In this document: positions 14,801 through 26,401 of the stretch, piece by piece
Numbering within the stretch: the first letter of the stretch is position 1
Layout of the letters: each line of letters starts with the position of its first letter
DNA from: Diploscapter coronatus
Taxonomy: Eukaryota > Nematoda > Chromadorea > Rhabditida > Rhabditidae
NCBI GenBank assembly: GCA_964036155.1
Contig: OZ038422.1
Location: forward strand, 23,707,201 to 23,771,200
DNA: 64,000 nt
Reading direction: 5' to 3'
Translations under genes and position numbers: made by a program
The notes under the pieces: generated by a model
What the model was told of the DNA's origin: nothing
Database searches by the model: none
What the model saw: the letters and a program-made list of their open reading frames with translations, nothing else

Positions 14801-17800
14801 TGCTCATGAATAGAAGAGTATTGGTGTAGCGATCATAATCAGGTAGTACCAGTGAATGTGAACTTCAATTTCCCCTATCGTGCGCCTTTCTCATGTCCTC
14901 CATCATCTTCAGCTGCTCTGCCTGCACCTGCATCACCAGTCTGCGTCGCTCGTTATCAGCCTCGTTTTGCATTCGCCTCATCTGATCCGCTTCTTGACCG
15001 ATCATTTCCAGTCTCGCTTGTCTAGCCATGTTTTGAGCATCCTAATCTAGAGTTCCCAAGCTCCGCCCCCTTTGCAGTTTCTGCGAATGTTAAGAAAAGC
15101 GTGGTAGTCGGGCTTATCTCGAGTTCTGGGTTATTTTTTACCATTTTTTTTGCTGGCCATATGGATTGTCGGTAAAAAATGATATTTGTAGTTGGAAGTT
15201 ACCCAAGAAGTTCGTGAAAATGGGCTGAAATCCCAAAAATAAGCAAAAAAAATTCGTATTTCTGCTCCTGTACTGCCCACAGGCGAAATGTCTCGAAAAA
15301 CCCAAGTTAATTCGACGAGGAATTCGTCAATCTTGATCCCTGTAAAGAAATGAATCAATAATTTTTGCCTACACGCGCCTTCGCGGCGATTTTCCGATCG
15401 ACGTCAAATCGTTCAGTCTGTTCTGTGTTTACGCCCCTTGAAAGTAAATATTTACGTTCAATTTTTTTCATAATTGACTTAATTATCGCTATTTTTCGCT
15501 GATTCGTGCTTATATTTTTTCTGAAATCATCTCTAACACTCCAGGATGATGTCTACAGGCAGCGGCGATAGCAGAAGATCGACATCACTCGAAGCAGAGC
15601 GGGCAATTGATAACTTCTTTCACCGTCCTGATTTCATTTCGCGAAGTGAGCTGCTTTTCCATGTTCTAGGTTAATTTGAAACGACTAATTCGTGTATTTT
15701 CAGGATCTTCGGCAACGTCAACGACACCTTGAACCGGATGATGAAGCGCGATAGCTGATTTGGGCAAACAGCAGGCAGAAAGGATCGATGGTGAGTCAAG
15801 AAAATCAAATTGGAATTCACTAGACTGTTTGGTTTTTAATAATCAGCTGATAGAATGCTGCAGTTTATCAGTGCCACGACGTGACACTCTAGGCTGACTT
15901 TTGTACGTCATTATCTGAAATTTGTGAACTTTTGAAGCATCAATTTCTGATAAAATACAGCTAAATATCAGCTGAAATGAGATGTAATAAATTTAAAATT
16001 TCCTGTACAGATAATAAAATAAATAGGAAAATTCTGAATGAATAGATTTTGGAGAATGACGTAGAGACGTCAACATGTAGATGAAATTTCTGATTTTTGG
16101 AAGAGACTAATTTTAACTAAATACAACACTCGTTTGAAATGGGTGAATTAGGGAACATTTGCTTTGTTTTTAGGAATATTTTCAGACTCATGAACGTCTC
16201 CAAGCCAAGAAGATCCTCTACAACACAGCCGGCAAAACGTTTAAAGTGGCTTTTCTTCAAAAATAATGTTTATTTTTTTTGTATAAATAAAGTACTTTCA
16301 TACTGTAAGGTGCTGTTTCAATAACTTCGCTATTGAATTCAAACAATCGAAAAGATTTCCTGACTAAGAAATTTATTAAAAAGAAAATAACAACACATAG
16401 AAATATTTACATTAGAATAAAGATTTCCTCGTGATCTGCATTCATCACCTCCTTGTCGATCCATTGCCACTTCCGCTGTTGCTGCTCTGAAAATAATCTT
16501 GGAAAATTGACAAAATTTCATTAGTGAATTTTTAAAAATCGTTAAATTCCATTTCAAGTGTAAAATCATGCATTTACGTTGAAAAATTGAACGGGTTGAT
16601 AAAGGTGCAAGTGCATGTTCTAGCTCGTGATTCAGAATAACTATTTCAAGCAGAAAGAATTTCTAGAAATAAAAAAATGAAATTTTAAACATCATTTTTT
16701 GAGTGAATTATTTACTGACCTTCTCCGAGCAGGTGGCCGCACTTCCGTGGTCGCCGTCACGGCATCTGAAGACCTGAAGTTCGAGGGATGATTATCGAGC
16801 ATTTAGAAGTCGAAAAAACAAAAATACATAGAAAAATTAACCTGAAAATCGACGAAATCCCTTTGAAACGAGAAGTTGCAATGCCCCCGCACGCTTATGC
16901 ATTGAGATGCATTAGGCTCCGCCCCTCCACGCGTTCCCTTACAAACTCTGTTCATTTTGACTGTTACAAATTTGCATTTTTCGGGTTTTAAGTATTTTTT
17001 TGATTTTTTTTATTATTGCCATCGTCTAAGGTACTTTGCCATGGACGTTTTCATACCCAACTCGACTACCATACTTTTAATCCCGAAACCCACTTGGGGA
17101 CTCTAATCCTAATCTTTATTCTCATGTTTTCGTGCGCTTATGGAAAACGATTGGTTCTATTGCAAGAAAAAAGGTTATCTTGTTTTCATAATGCTATCTT
17201 CATGCAACATGAATGAGTTTTACGAAAAGAAAAAGTTGACTTCATAAAAATTCATACAAAAATGACAAAATCGTACCTTTCTAAGTCTGATAAATTAACG
17301 ATATCTGTATCTTTAACAATTGGATTATCACATACCGTACGTTGTCCCTGTCGCATAGTCTCAAACTGTCGAATTCTGTCGCGCATCATCTCTTCCTGCA
17401 ATGCGCGTTCGCGTTCTCGCATCGTTCGATCGCGGGCCTCAAGTTTATGATGTAATATTTTAGTTTTAGAACAACAAACAGTCTTGAGAATGTTTTTTTT
17501 TCTATCATAATTTTACGATCGTTTTCGTTTCCGTGTCAGATACAAAAGAGGGGCTTTCTAGAATATTGCAAAAATTTTGGAAATATGCTATGCATATCAT
17601 CAGAAATGGCTCTGTATCTAATATCCAAAAAAAAAGTCTGTTCAATCAACGTACCGTTGTATGCTCCTGTTGTAGAATTCGCTCTTCCATTCTTTGCTGA
17701 CGCCTAGCTTCTTCCTGCTGCACTCGCTCTCTAAAATATAAGCAGATATTTTTTCTATCGAATATGTCCCTACTCAAATCGTTGTCTTTCCCGTTCTCTT

Positions 17801-20800
17801 TCGCGACGAAAATCGTCCTCCATCTCGCGTTCCATAGCTTCCCGAGCTTCCTGGCGAGCCCTCATGCGTTCTTCTTCAAGTCTCTGTCAAATTTTGCTTT
17901 GAAATTTTATAACAATGATCAGAAAAGTGAAAATTCTCTATCTTTGAGGCGAAATTTACGTGTTTCGATGTCGAAATCGAAATTTGTCGAATTTTCTCAT
18001 AGGTAAATTAGTTTCTTGAAAAATTTGCATAGTTTGATTAGCGTTTGTCAATAACTCTTTCAAACTATATGAACCTTTCAAGTGAGTAATGTGGGCTAGG
18101 TTTTCAAGAAGATAAGTAACTTACATCCATGATAGCGCTAAATCAATAGTAATTTGATAGAAATCTGAAATGTAAATAGTGACAGTTTGTCGAAATATCG
18201 ATCGAACTGTAAAGGCGTAACTTCACTTATGTAGGGCACACTAATGTTACTCACCGCCAGGAATTATAGAAATTATTCAGCCATGCAAAAGTAATTGAAC
18301 TTGTTATTTGTTCAACGAAATTGAAATATCGATTATCAGAAAAGGTGATCAGTATGATAGGGGATCAATCTGAAGAAAATTGATGGTTCCAATAAGTTAA
18401 ATCATGCAGAATATTTGTCAGATTGGATGATTTATTTGAAAAATGGCGTGAAATACATAAACTTGATCGCGATTTTAAAATTTCAACGAAATGAAATAAT
18501 TTATTGGGAAATTTCGAAAAATCAAGGGAAATTCAATCATTTTTTCAATTGATAAATGCTCGTATTGGTTAGCGCTTTTCGGTGCATATCTAAATTTTGC
18601 TATTTCAACAAATTCTCACAACTAACTAAACTACCCATCAACCAATTCGTAGTAGTTCCATTTTCTGACTCGACATTTTTCTTGATCGCTTCAGGCAAAG
18701 GAATTGAATGTCTCACCATAGCTCCATATAAACCGTACTCTAAAACTGGTGCAATTAGAGTGAATTAGGCCATAATTAGGATAATTACCCGCCATGATTG
18801 TGCTCTTTCCCCACGTCTTTTCGGTTTTGCGCCAGCGAGCGCGACGATTTTGAAACCAGACCTGAAGAAAAATGAAACGTTTAAACTTTCGTTTTATGTG
18901 AGTTTAAAAATTGTATCCTCTTATAATATGATGATACGCAACAGCTTTCGTGACTATAAAATTCAATAACCTTAAAAGAAATGAATGAATCCACTGGTTA
19001 CTAAATATTTTTATTTCTTTCCAAGGTTTTTCGAAACAATTTTTTATCTATGACGCAAAATTTTCAATTATTTCAATCAGTTGAACAATTCGACTTGGCT
19101 CGTGTTACGCGTGAAATGCGCACTTTCTCGCTTTTGACTTTTCGCCAATTGGATTTCCGTCAATTTGCACCTCTCGACTGAAATCGCGCTCAATGGCCAA
19201 TCAACACCTCGGAGCTCTACGGCTAAAGTCGAAAAGGAAAGAATAAACCAATTTGAACCGAGACAAATTGGCCAACAAAAGAGCGAACGAAGGGAAATGC
19301 CGTGTCAAAAGCCGTAAAAGCGCAACATCCAACACAAATTAGCAGCCAATTTGCGGAACGAAACAGAAACGTTCTTGCCTGGAAAATGGTGGATTTTTTT
19401 TAGCGAAATGGGGAAGAAGATGATAATTAAAAATCCTAATGAATGTTAGGAATAGTTTGGTAGAAAGCTAGAAAGCGAAAGTGGATTGGTATTAATCAGT
19501 CAAATTAGTTTTGTAGAAACTAAAAGCTCCATCGAGATCAAAATAAAATTAACCGCAATTTATTCACAAAATTTTAAAATATATTCACTTCTCACAATTA
19601 TTCCAATCTGTTTTCTTTCAGAACGATTTTAGATTTGTATTTATTCAAAATGTAGAGTAACTAAACCTCAAAAAATCTTAAGTTAAAAAATATTGATACT
19701 TAACTGAATCCGATTCTCAGATAATCCAGTAGACGCTGACAATTGATTTCTCATTGTCGAATCAGGATAGTGAACCTCATTAAAACATTTTTCCAAGGCA
19801 TCAATTTGTTTCTGGGAAAATATCGTTCTAAAATTGAATCTTTTGAACTTTTTTAGAAAATTTTTATGAAAACCTATGTCTCCTAGTCCTGCATCTTGGC
19901 TTTTGCGAACTATTTTGATCTTCACTAGCATTACTTACCGTAGTCGATAAAACTGTAGATGATTTGCCTAAAATAGAGCTTTTCTTTTTTCCTGATAATT
20001 TTTAGTCCAACCTAAATTTTTAATATCGAGTTTAGAAGAAGAAGTGTCATCATTAGACTTTGAAGGAAGTCGGCTCTGAAAGAAACACCTTTATTTATGT
20101 TTGCACCATTTATTAATCTAAATTTTGATGAAATATGTTTCAAAAAAGATGTTAGAGCGTATTTGAAAGGAAACTAGTAAAGAATTCAAAACGAATATCT
20201 TACAAAACTGTTTTCTTGAAGAAAGAATCCCGTAGAATATCGTAGATTTGAAGTAGGTATAGGTAAAGTTAGAAGTCCATGAATAGCGAAGCTCACTCTA
20301 GGTGTTGGATCGTAGATTTCGAATGGGAATACGGGATATTGCGACATTACTTGAAACGTTAGGTGAAGTTGAAAAGAATTCGACTGAACTTAGTATGCAT
20401 AGATTACCTACGGTAGTTGAATAAAATTGGGCGGGGCTTAGGTGAAATTCAATTTTAGGATGATGCGTATGCCGTTGAAGATTAGCTTTTGAAATTTCAA
20501 AATCGGAACAAACTAGGGCTAAAATAAATTTAGAAAAATACCATGTTTTAAAAATATTCAGAATGAAAACTAAATTCTGAATAACTTGATCACCTTGTTA
20601 TACCATTCTGAAATTTATTCAAAATAAAAAATGAAGGTTATGCTGATTTTTAAATTTTCAGGCGAGGCGTATTTGGTGATCTCCAGAGCCGAAATGCGCG
20701 ACGCGGTGAACATCATGCGGGACTACGATTGCGAGCCAAAAATCGACAGCATGAACTATGCCAGGGTCTTTCTCGAGGTAAAATTCGCTTTTTTTATTTC

Positions 20801-23800
20801 CCAAGAAGTTGATGCAATTTATTATGACGTTAGATGTTTCATCTACTTTTCGTCATATTCTAATAGCGGAGTGTAGCATAACATTTTTATCCAATTCAGT
20901 ATTTTCGAAAACATTGAAATTTAGGTATTTTAACTCACTCTTACATGAATTTTAGGCTATTCACACAAATCTGGCGTCGAATTTGGAATTGCTACAGGAA
21001 CTTTGGGAACAGGTATTATTTTTCCTATGATTTATTTTATTTTATTTTTTCAGAAATTTTTCGCTTCTTCTGTGTCGCATATTGATTTGGTCGAGACGCT
21101 CAAGAACGATTGGATGATCGAATGCGAAAAGACCAACTTGGTTGATTTTTTCGTTATTTTTTAATTTGATGATTTTTATATAAAAGCAAAAAGCACATTA
21201 TGGAGAAAATTTTGATACTATATTTTAGAATTTTCGAGACATTTGAAAATCATCTAGACAATTAGGTATCATCACGACTAAACTAGATTTTTTAACACTT
21301 GCATAGTTTTATGAAGTGTGGGAAATTCCAGCATCCAAGTCAGCCGGAAACGAGCTTCGAGACGGGTGTCTATTCGTGCACTTCGATAGGCAGGGCTACT
21401 GCCGATGCGGCGTTGAGGACGGATATTTCGCTGGTAAACTCATCTGATTTTCATACCAATTCATCTTCTTGGTTTTGATTCAAATTTGCCTATTTCGAAT
21501 ATTTTAGCTTGAAATTTGCATGATTTGATCATTTTCTTTCAGTTCATACTCCACGACCTCGACCGAGCAAATCAATTGATGGTTCTCGCAAACGAACTGC
21601 ATCTCGTTTATTTGGTAGGCCTTTTTTATTCCAATTCAGTATAGGATTTGATGAATTAAAGCTTTTCCTATCTGTTTATTTTAGAAATTTTGAAACTTGA
21701 TCTTGGGTATTTTTGAAAATCGTTTATTTTAGGTGACTCCTTCGAATGCAATTTTCTGGGAGAGTCGAGAGGAGTGGGCGAATCTGGAGTCCATCTACAG
21801 GCAGCTCAACGACGATGAAAAGAAAGTCGCCAAACTGGTAAATTGAAAATGAAATTCGAAAATTAAGGAACGAACTTTTTAAGGCTTGCATGATAGTAAG
21901 GTAAAAGTGACTTCTAATATGCAATTTTCTCCCCTAACTTCACTATACTATACTACTCTACGAACTTTACAAATTGTTCCGAAAACGAGAGTTAAAGAAA
22001 GATTTTTCTTCGTTTTTTATCCCTAAACTAGATTCACTTCAAATGTTGTAGTATCATATCGATTGACCAGAAACCTTTTAGGTTTCAGTTTTTCATGAAA
22101 AGATTAACAGAATTCACTGCGACAATTGCATCAGTCGACAGTGAAGTTATTGAAGATTTTTCAAACTTGTTTGCATTTAATGAAATGATTTTTTTTTGTA
22201 ATTCAGGCCCACGTCAAAGAATCCTTTCTACACCAGAGAGCCAGCGGTGACAAGAATGGTCAAAAACCGAAAGAGGAGGTTGTTTATGTAGGTTTTTTGA
22301 AAAAGTAAAATTAGAGGAAAATTCCAAATTTCCTTGTTCTAGTCGGAATATGAAAAACAAATTGTAATGACATCAAATTTTCATTTATTAGAGAAAGGAT
22401 GATTTACTTGAATGTTTATTATGTTTTATCTTTTTATCCATACTATTTGATTCGCAAAACTCATGAACTTTCCACGAAACTAATTGGAATTGCATTGAAA
22501 AGCGCAGGCTGAAAGATTTTTCACAGCTATCGATGTTTTCTTTCCAGGAGCACAATCGATTCTTCTGCTCTCTGGCGCTGTATCGACTGATCAGCGAAGA
22601 GCCATTCGACGACGTCGCGAAACAGTTCAAACTCAGTCGGGGCGAGCTCGAAATTCTCCAGCAGCAAAGTGCACAATATGCAAGTGAGTGCTTTTTCGCT
22701 CAGTTTTTTAGTAGATTCTATTTTCTAGTTTTTCTTCAAGAATTTGATTTTTATTGCGACATTTCACTGATAAATTGTCGAGTATTTCTCAATGATAATG
22801 GCAATGCTATTGGTTACTAAACAGTGTTGGGTGGAAATTCCGTTTCCGGTTTCCAAAATTTGAGGGTACATTTTCTGCTCAGCACATTACTAAATAAATC
22901 TCCTATTACCCAAAATCTGAAACTCGTCTTCTCAAATTTCCAGCCAAAATCCTTCCATTTTGTCGCGAAATGGAGTGGCACCATTTGCTGATTCTGCTGA
23001 AGGACTTGCCATTTCGAATCGCGTTCGGAGTCAGAAACGAGCTGAATGAACTGGTCCAAATTAGGGGAATCGATCAGAAACGGTAAATTCTCACATTTTC
23101 TTTAATTGAATTTTATTTATCGAGTTCAAATTATCGAAAGAAAATGGAATAGGTTTATATGATTTGTTGAAACATATTAAATCGTTTTTATTCGAACGGT
23201 AAGAATTTCAGTTCTAAGAAAAGATTCTTTTCATCTAATGAATCTTGTCAAGACTAAACAAATCGCATTAGAAATTAAAAAAAAAAAAATTACGCGCAAT
23301 TTTACGAAACATCCATTTTTTGTATTTCAGAGCTCGCGCACTTTTCTCTGACGGCTTCAGTTCCTGGGCGAAAATCCTGTGGGCTTCCAGCGACCGTATT
23401 TCCACTGCTCTTACACAGGTAGTTTATGGGGAAAAAATGACTAAACTTTCAAATCCCGAAAAATGCTTCCGAATTTCTCTAGCTTTATCGATTTTAAAGA
23501 AGTATTAGAGTATTTAGATTCTCTGCTAAACTTACAAATTGTTCGTTACTTTTCAGACCTTTCCAATGTTCAACTGCAGTTACAAATTTGAATGGCTGGT
23601 CGGCGAGGAGCCACTTCCTCTGCCTGAAGCTGCAGTGCGAATACAGCAACGAGCTAGGGAACTATTGGAGAGCAGATTGCGGTAATTGAGGCTTTTTATT
23701 TGCTCTTGGTACTTTTCGAATTGGTTACGAGATTAAATAACTTTTAAATCGATAAAGATACCATTTTGCTGAAACCTACTTCTGAATTTGTTGATTTTAA

Positions 23801-23950
23801 AAACCGTCTTTCGCTTGGCACTGCACTATTAAAATAATCATTTACAAAAGGGTATTTTTATGAAGCCTATTTAATTTGAATTTATATTTCAGAGAACAAG
23901 GCTTCGACATCTCCCATCTGAAACATGTGCTCGACAATGTCAAGGGTTGA
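11893..23950 (+). CDS. HELQ-family (Ski2-like) helicase with degenerate catalytic motifs
   Basis: Twenty-five exons, 791 aa. Exons 1-13: 11893-11955, 12104-12224, 12325-12410, 12464-12527, 12571-12660, 12847-12943, 13039-13123, 13217-13359, 13635-13707, 13748-13852, 14081-14162, 14205-14291, 14523-14645. Exons 14-25: 20662-20777, 20956-21012, 21054-21140, 21332-21433, 21543-21614, 21733-21837, 22207-22278, 22548-22683, 22944-23082, 23331-23418, 23557-23681, 23893-23950. HELQ unwinds DNA at stalled forks and aids RAD51-linked repair. Here the order of RecA1, RecA2, winged-helix, ratchet and helix-hairpin regions follows HELQ closely. The Walker A motif (TPPNTGKS, 48-55) is kept. The DExH box reads HEFH (147-150), the SAT motif is GNYVP (186-190), TSTLAAGVNLPAR is replaced around 362-373, and QMIGRAGR reads LLQIGARC (about 391-398), losing the arginine fingers. 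It starts just before the helicase core, lacking the long N-terminus of animal HELQ. Intron 9 is a 40-base GC-AG intron. The exon 17 start is least certain. Confidence 0.88.
14865..18130 (-). CDS. Arg/Glu-rich coiled-coil protein nested in HELQ intron
   Basis: First exons 18130-18125 (Met-Asp), 17883-17774, 17730-17655 and 17437-17336 have matching phases and encode 98 residues of continuous charged coiled coil, for example [18 protein letters not shown] and [18 protein letters not shown]. Two 3' ends fit equally in phase. The first is exon 15041-14865, which continues the coil ([18 protein letters not shown]) to a stop for 156 aa. The second is exons 16773-16720 and 16486-16445, with a Ser/Gly tail to a stop for 129 aa and an AATAAA just downstream near 16371. 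The two may be alternative transcripts. The ATG lies 7 bases after a TTTAG acceptor. No family was recognised; function is unknown. The exon 4 acceptor (CTTGAG) is weak. Confidence 0.55.
15546..15731 (+). CDS. Possible very small spliced ORF, unknown
   Basis: An ATG one base after a CACTCCAG acceptor opens a frame ([20 protein letters not shown]...) to a GAA/GTGAGC donor at 15645. Joined to TTTTCAG/GATCTT at 15704, it ends after a Ser/Thr-rich stretch, giving about 42 aa. A second segment at about 16175-16265 (frame [16 protein letters not shown]) also looks protein-like but does not connect in frame. This may be a decayed or misread small gene lying inside an intron of the coiled-coil gene. 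Weak evidence. Confidence 0.2.
18600..20347 (-). CDS. VSX/CEH-10-type paired-class homeodomain protein
   Basis: Six exons, 212 aa: 20347-20204, 20075-20012, 19967-19874, 19827-19704, 18861-18789, 18739-18600. It is a DNA-binding transcription factor of the Vsx/Chx10/CEH-10 group, which specifies particular neurons. The N-terminus has an octapeptide-like repressor motif, [10 protein letters not shown]. The homeodomain begins [17 protein letters not shown], has [15 protein letters not shown] as helix 3 and is followed by the CVC-domain start [20 protein letters not shown]. The chain ends soon after with a shortened CVC region and no OAR motif. Exon 4 ends ATTCAG/TTAAGT where GTAAGT is expected: the donor reads TT. 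Using the only neighbouring GT (one base earlier) breaks the frame inside the homeodomain. The gene lies wholly within an intron of the HELQ-like gene on the opposite strand. Either the base is wrong, the donor is unusual, or the gene is inactivated. Confidence 0.85.
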
Positions 23951-25160
23951 AATGAACGGTACATTTTAAAAATTTTCGTGATATTATCTAATAGTAAGAT
24001 CTAGAGGATTTATGATAGATCTCGTTTATCAGGACTTTTTGACTCGGATTTATTCGTATTTATCTAAATCCTCTAAATCTAAGCCATATGGTACTTTTAC
24101 ATTGTTACTACATACTCTCTTTGATTACATTTTTGGTAACAAAGTTAGACAAATCTATGATTTACTAGTGATCAAATTTAGCTTTCTTCTTAAAATACGG
24201 GCTAATGGTGTCATATTTTTTCGGTAGAAATATGTGCTGATCGCACCAATTTTTTCATCGATTTAAAATTTTTTGGTATTGATCTTTCGATCTCTTCGCT
24301 GATCAGAAAACGCTCAATTTTTTCTTATCCTTTTGCTTCTTTTCCATTGTATCTCTTGACTCCTAATAAAGGGCCAAGCCTTCTTTATCTACTGTACCCA
24401 AAAGTTTGGTTCTTTCTCACGGACAGAAACACGACTACCTTGTTATTGTTGCCTAACTTCAAATAAAATAATTCTTCAAATGATTCGACTAAGGGCTCAA
24501 GTCCACTCGCATGGACTAAAATAGGGTACATTTCCTAGCACCCTGAGGAAGATACCGGCAGAATCAATTCTAATTCTTTCCCTGTCTGCATAAAATACTT
24601 TGATATAGTTTATTAGCAAAATTTTTTTTTCCTTTCCTTCAAGCCACGAGATATCAATTCGCCAATTGTTTTAGCTTTCTTAATATTTTTTATTTTATGA
24701 AACATTAGTTCGCTTTTCTGACTATCAAATGTGTATCCTTTCTTTCCAAAATACGGTCAACGGTGTCATATTTTGCCTTTTCGTTATGCTCATGTAAAAC
24801 ATCCTGGTAGATTTCATTAGCAAACTTTTCCTTATTTTTGAAAATTTCATTGGCAAAATTCGTCCTTCCTGTAATAAAACTTTATTTGCGTATTTTCTTG
24901 TAAAATTCGGCACGAAATATCAATCACCAAAGAAGTTAATATCTTATCCCGTATATTTTTTTTGCAAAAACCTAAGGCTTTTAGATCACAGATAGATTGA
25001 GATGGATTATTTTAATTTGAAGAGAAAGATTAAGAAACAAGGAAACTAACTCCTCCCTATATCATGGTTATTATGGCAACCGAGTGCTACACAATTTTGG
25101 TTTAGAAGTAAGAGGAGTAGCTTACGATTTTACAGTGGTCAGAATTTTCAAATTGACGAT
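23951..25160. other. Intergenic region
   Basis: The 3' ends of the HELQ-like (+) and SelS-glutaredoxin (-) genes converge here. About 1.2 kb of AT-rich sequence shows no exon or RNA gene. Confidence 0.5.
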
Positions 25161-26401
25161 TTATTCGACGATGATCGAGTGAATGAGTCCCTCGAGAGTG
25201 CCGTCCTGGAAAAGTTTCGTCGCGTCATCGCAGCCACCGATCAAATTCCCGCCAATGAAAAGCTGAAAATTTTTAAAAATTTCTAGAAAAAATTTAAGAT
25301 TTCTAAAATCTATTTATGAAAAGATAGACTTTTGAGACAAAAAATGTAAGTTACCTTCGGAACCGTTTTAGTACCATATCTTTGAACGAAAACGGCCTGA
25401 ATCTGGTTCCCGAATTTTTCATCTCCCTCGTCCAATTCGATATAATCGTAGAACTTCCTATCCAAGCGGAACGTCGCCAGAATCGATTTTAGTTTTCTGA
25501 AACGAAGTTAATTTTCAGATTATATTTCCGGTCTTTGAGCACTTCTATGAATTGTTGATAGAAATGCGTAATTGAACCCGTATGAAATAGATAATCCAGA
25601 AAATGACTTGTCTTTGTGAAATTTTTATTTTTTTTCTTCAAATTTCATACCTGCAAAAAGGACACCAGCTTTTGCTGAACATGACTATGGGTTTGGCTTT
25701 GATGCAGCGATCGATGAATTCTTCCGCAGTTTCAGGCTTTGACGGCTTTTTCTTGAGCATCTCACGAATTTCATGTTTCTGAATGGCATTTCCCAGCACC
25801 GAACACGATTCTTCGAGCTCCTAGAACAATTCTTCTTTTGAATTTCATGTTTCAAGAAAATGTATCCTTTTGATAAGTTTGCCATAAAAATAAATTGAAA
25901 ATGAAAATATCCTAACCTTCAAAAGCTCCTCATTCCTCTTCTTCTTTTTTTCCTCTTCCTGCATCCTCAATTCTTCGGAGACTTGGTTGTGATGCTCTTG
26001 TTGTCGTTCGCGAATATCCTTCAGTTTTCCACGATTCCAATCGTCATCTAGAAATGAAAATTAAAAATAAGATTATTGTAACTTTAAAAAATGATATTTT
26101 GCCATTTACAAAAAAAAAATCACACGAAGTGTTACTGTACATTGTCTATATTGGATTATAGTAATTAAAAGAAAGCCAAATTTTTAGATCGAAAAAAAAT
26201 CTAGAAAGATGATTACGTTATTTCTAAAGTAAAGATTACGAAAAAATACTCACCATACTTTTTCCTCAGTGCCTCTTCCTCTTTGTATTGAGCAGTCTTG
26301 TGAATGGGCGTGACGTACTTCTGGTAGAGGAAGTAGAAGACGATCAGTCCGAACGACACGTACCAACCGTAGTCCGACAGGAATGGCAGAACTGGAAGCA
26401 T
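25161..26401 (-). CDS. Selenoprotein S (VIMP)-like membrane anchor fused to glutaredoxin
   Basis: Five exons, 230 aa: 26401-26254, 26047-25917, 25820-25651, 25496-25355, 25262-25161. The N-terminal half resembles selenoprotein S: a short lead, then LSDYGWYVSFGLIVFYFLYQK as a single membrane span (about residues 8-28), then a charged coiled-coil cytosolic stretch (about 40-110, e.g. MQEEEKKKKRNEELLKELEE). The C-terminal half (about 128-230) is a glutaredoxin/thioredoxin fold with active site CPFC (146-149), TVPKLFIGG and GGCDD, the usual glutathione-binding elements. In animals SelS sits in the ER membrane, takes part in ER-associated degradation and carries a C-terminal selenocysteine. Here no selenocysteine region exists, the gene ends in TAA, and the redox function would come from the glutaredoxin. 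All exon phases agree, so the fusion is not an obvious joining artefact. Confidence 0.85.

Larger units (their letters stand above)
14646..20661 (+). other. 6 kb HELQ intron containing nested genes
   Basis: The exon ending CAATATG/GTAGGG (14645) joins TTTTCAG/GCGAGGCG (20662) in phase 1 to give QYGEAYLVI, aligning to the family segment after motif VI (GESILIL). The other introns of this gene are 40 to about 400 bp. This one holds the VSX homeobox gene and a coiled-coil gene on the opposite strand. Confidence 0.85.

Noticed and set aside
15704..16265. A protein-like coil made by joining segments around 15706-15755 and 15752-15792 and 16175-16265
   Set aside because: The segments sit in different frames and no splice sites rescue them, so I did not call them as one gene.
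25161..26401. Possible selenocysteine in the SelS-like protein
   Set aside because: There is no in-frame TGA, the stop is TAA and the active site uses cysteine codons (CPFC), so no Sec is needed.
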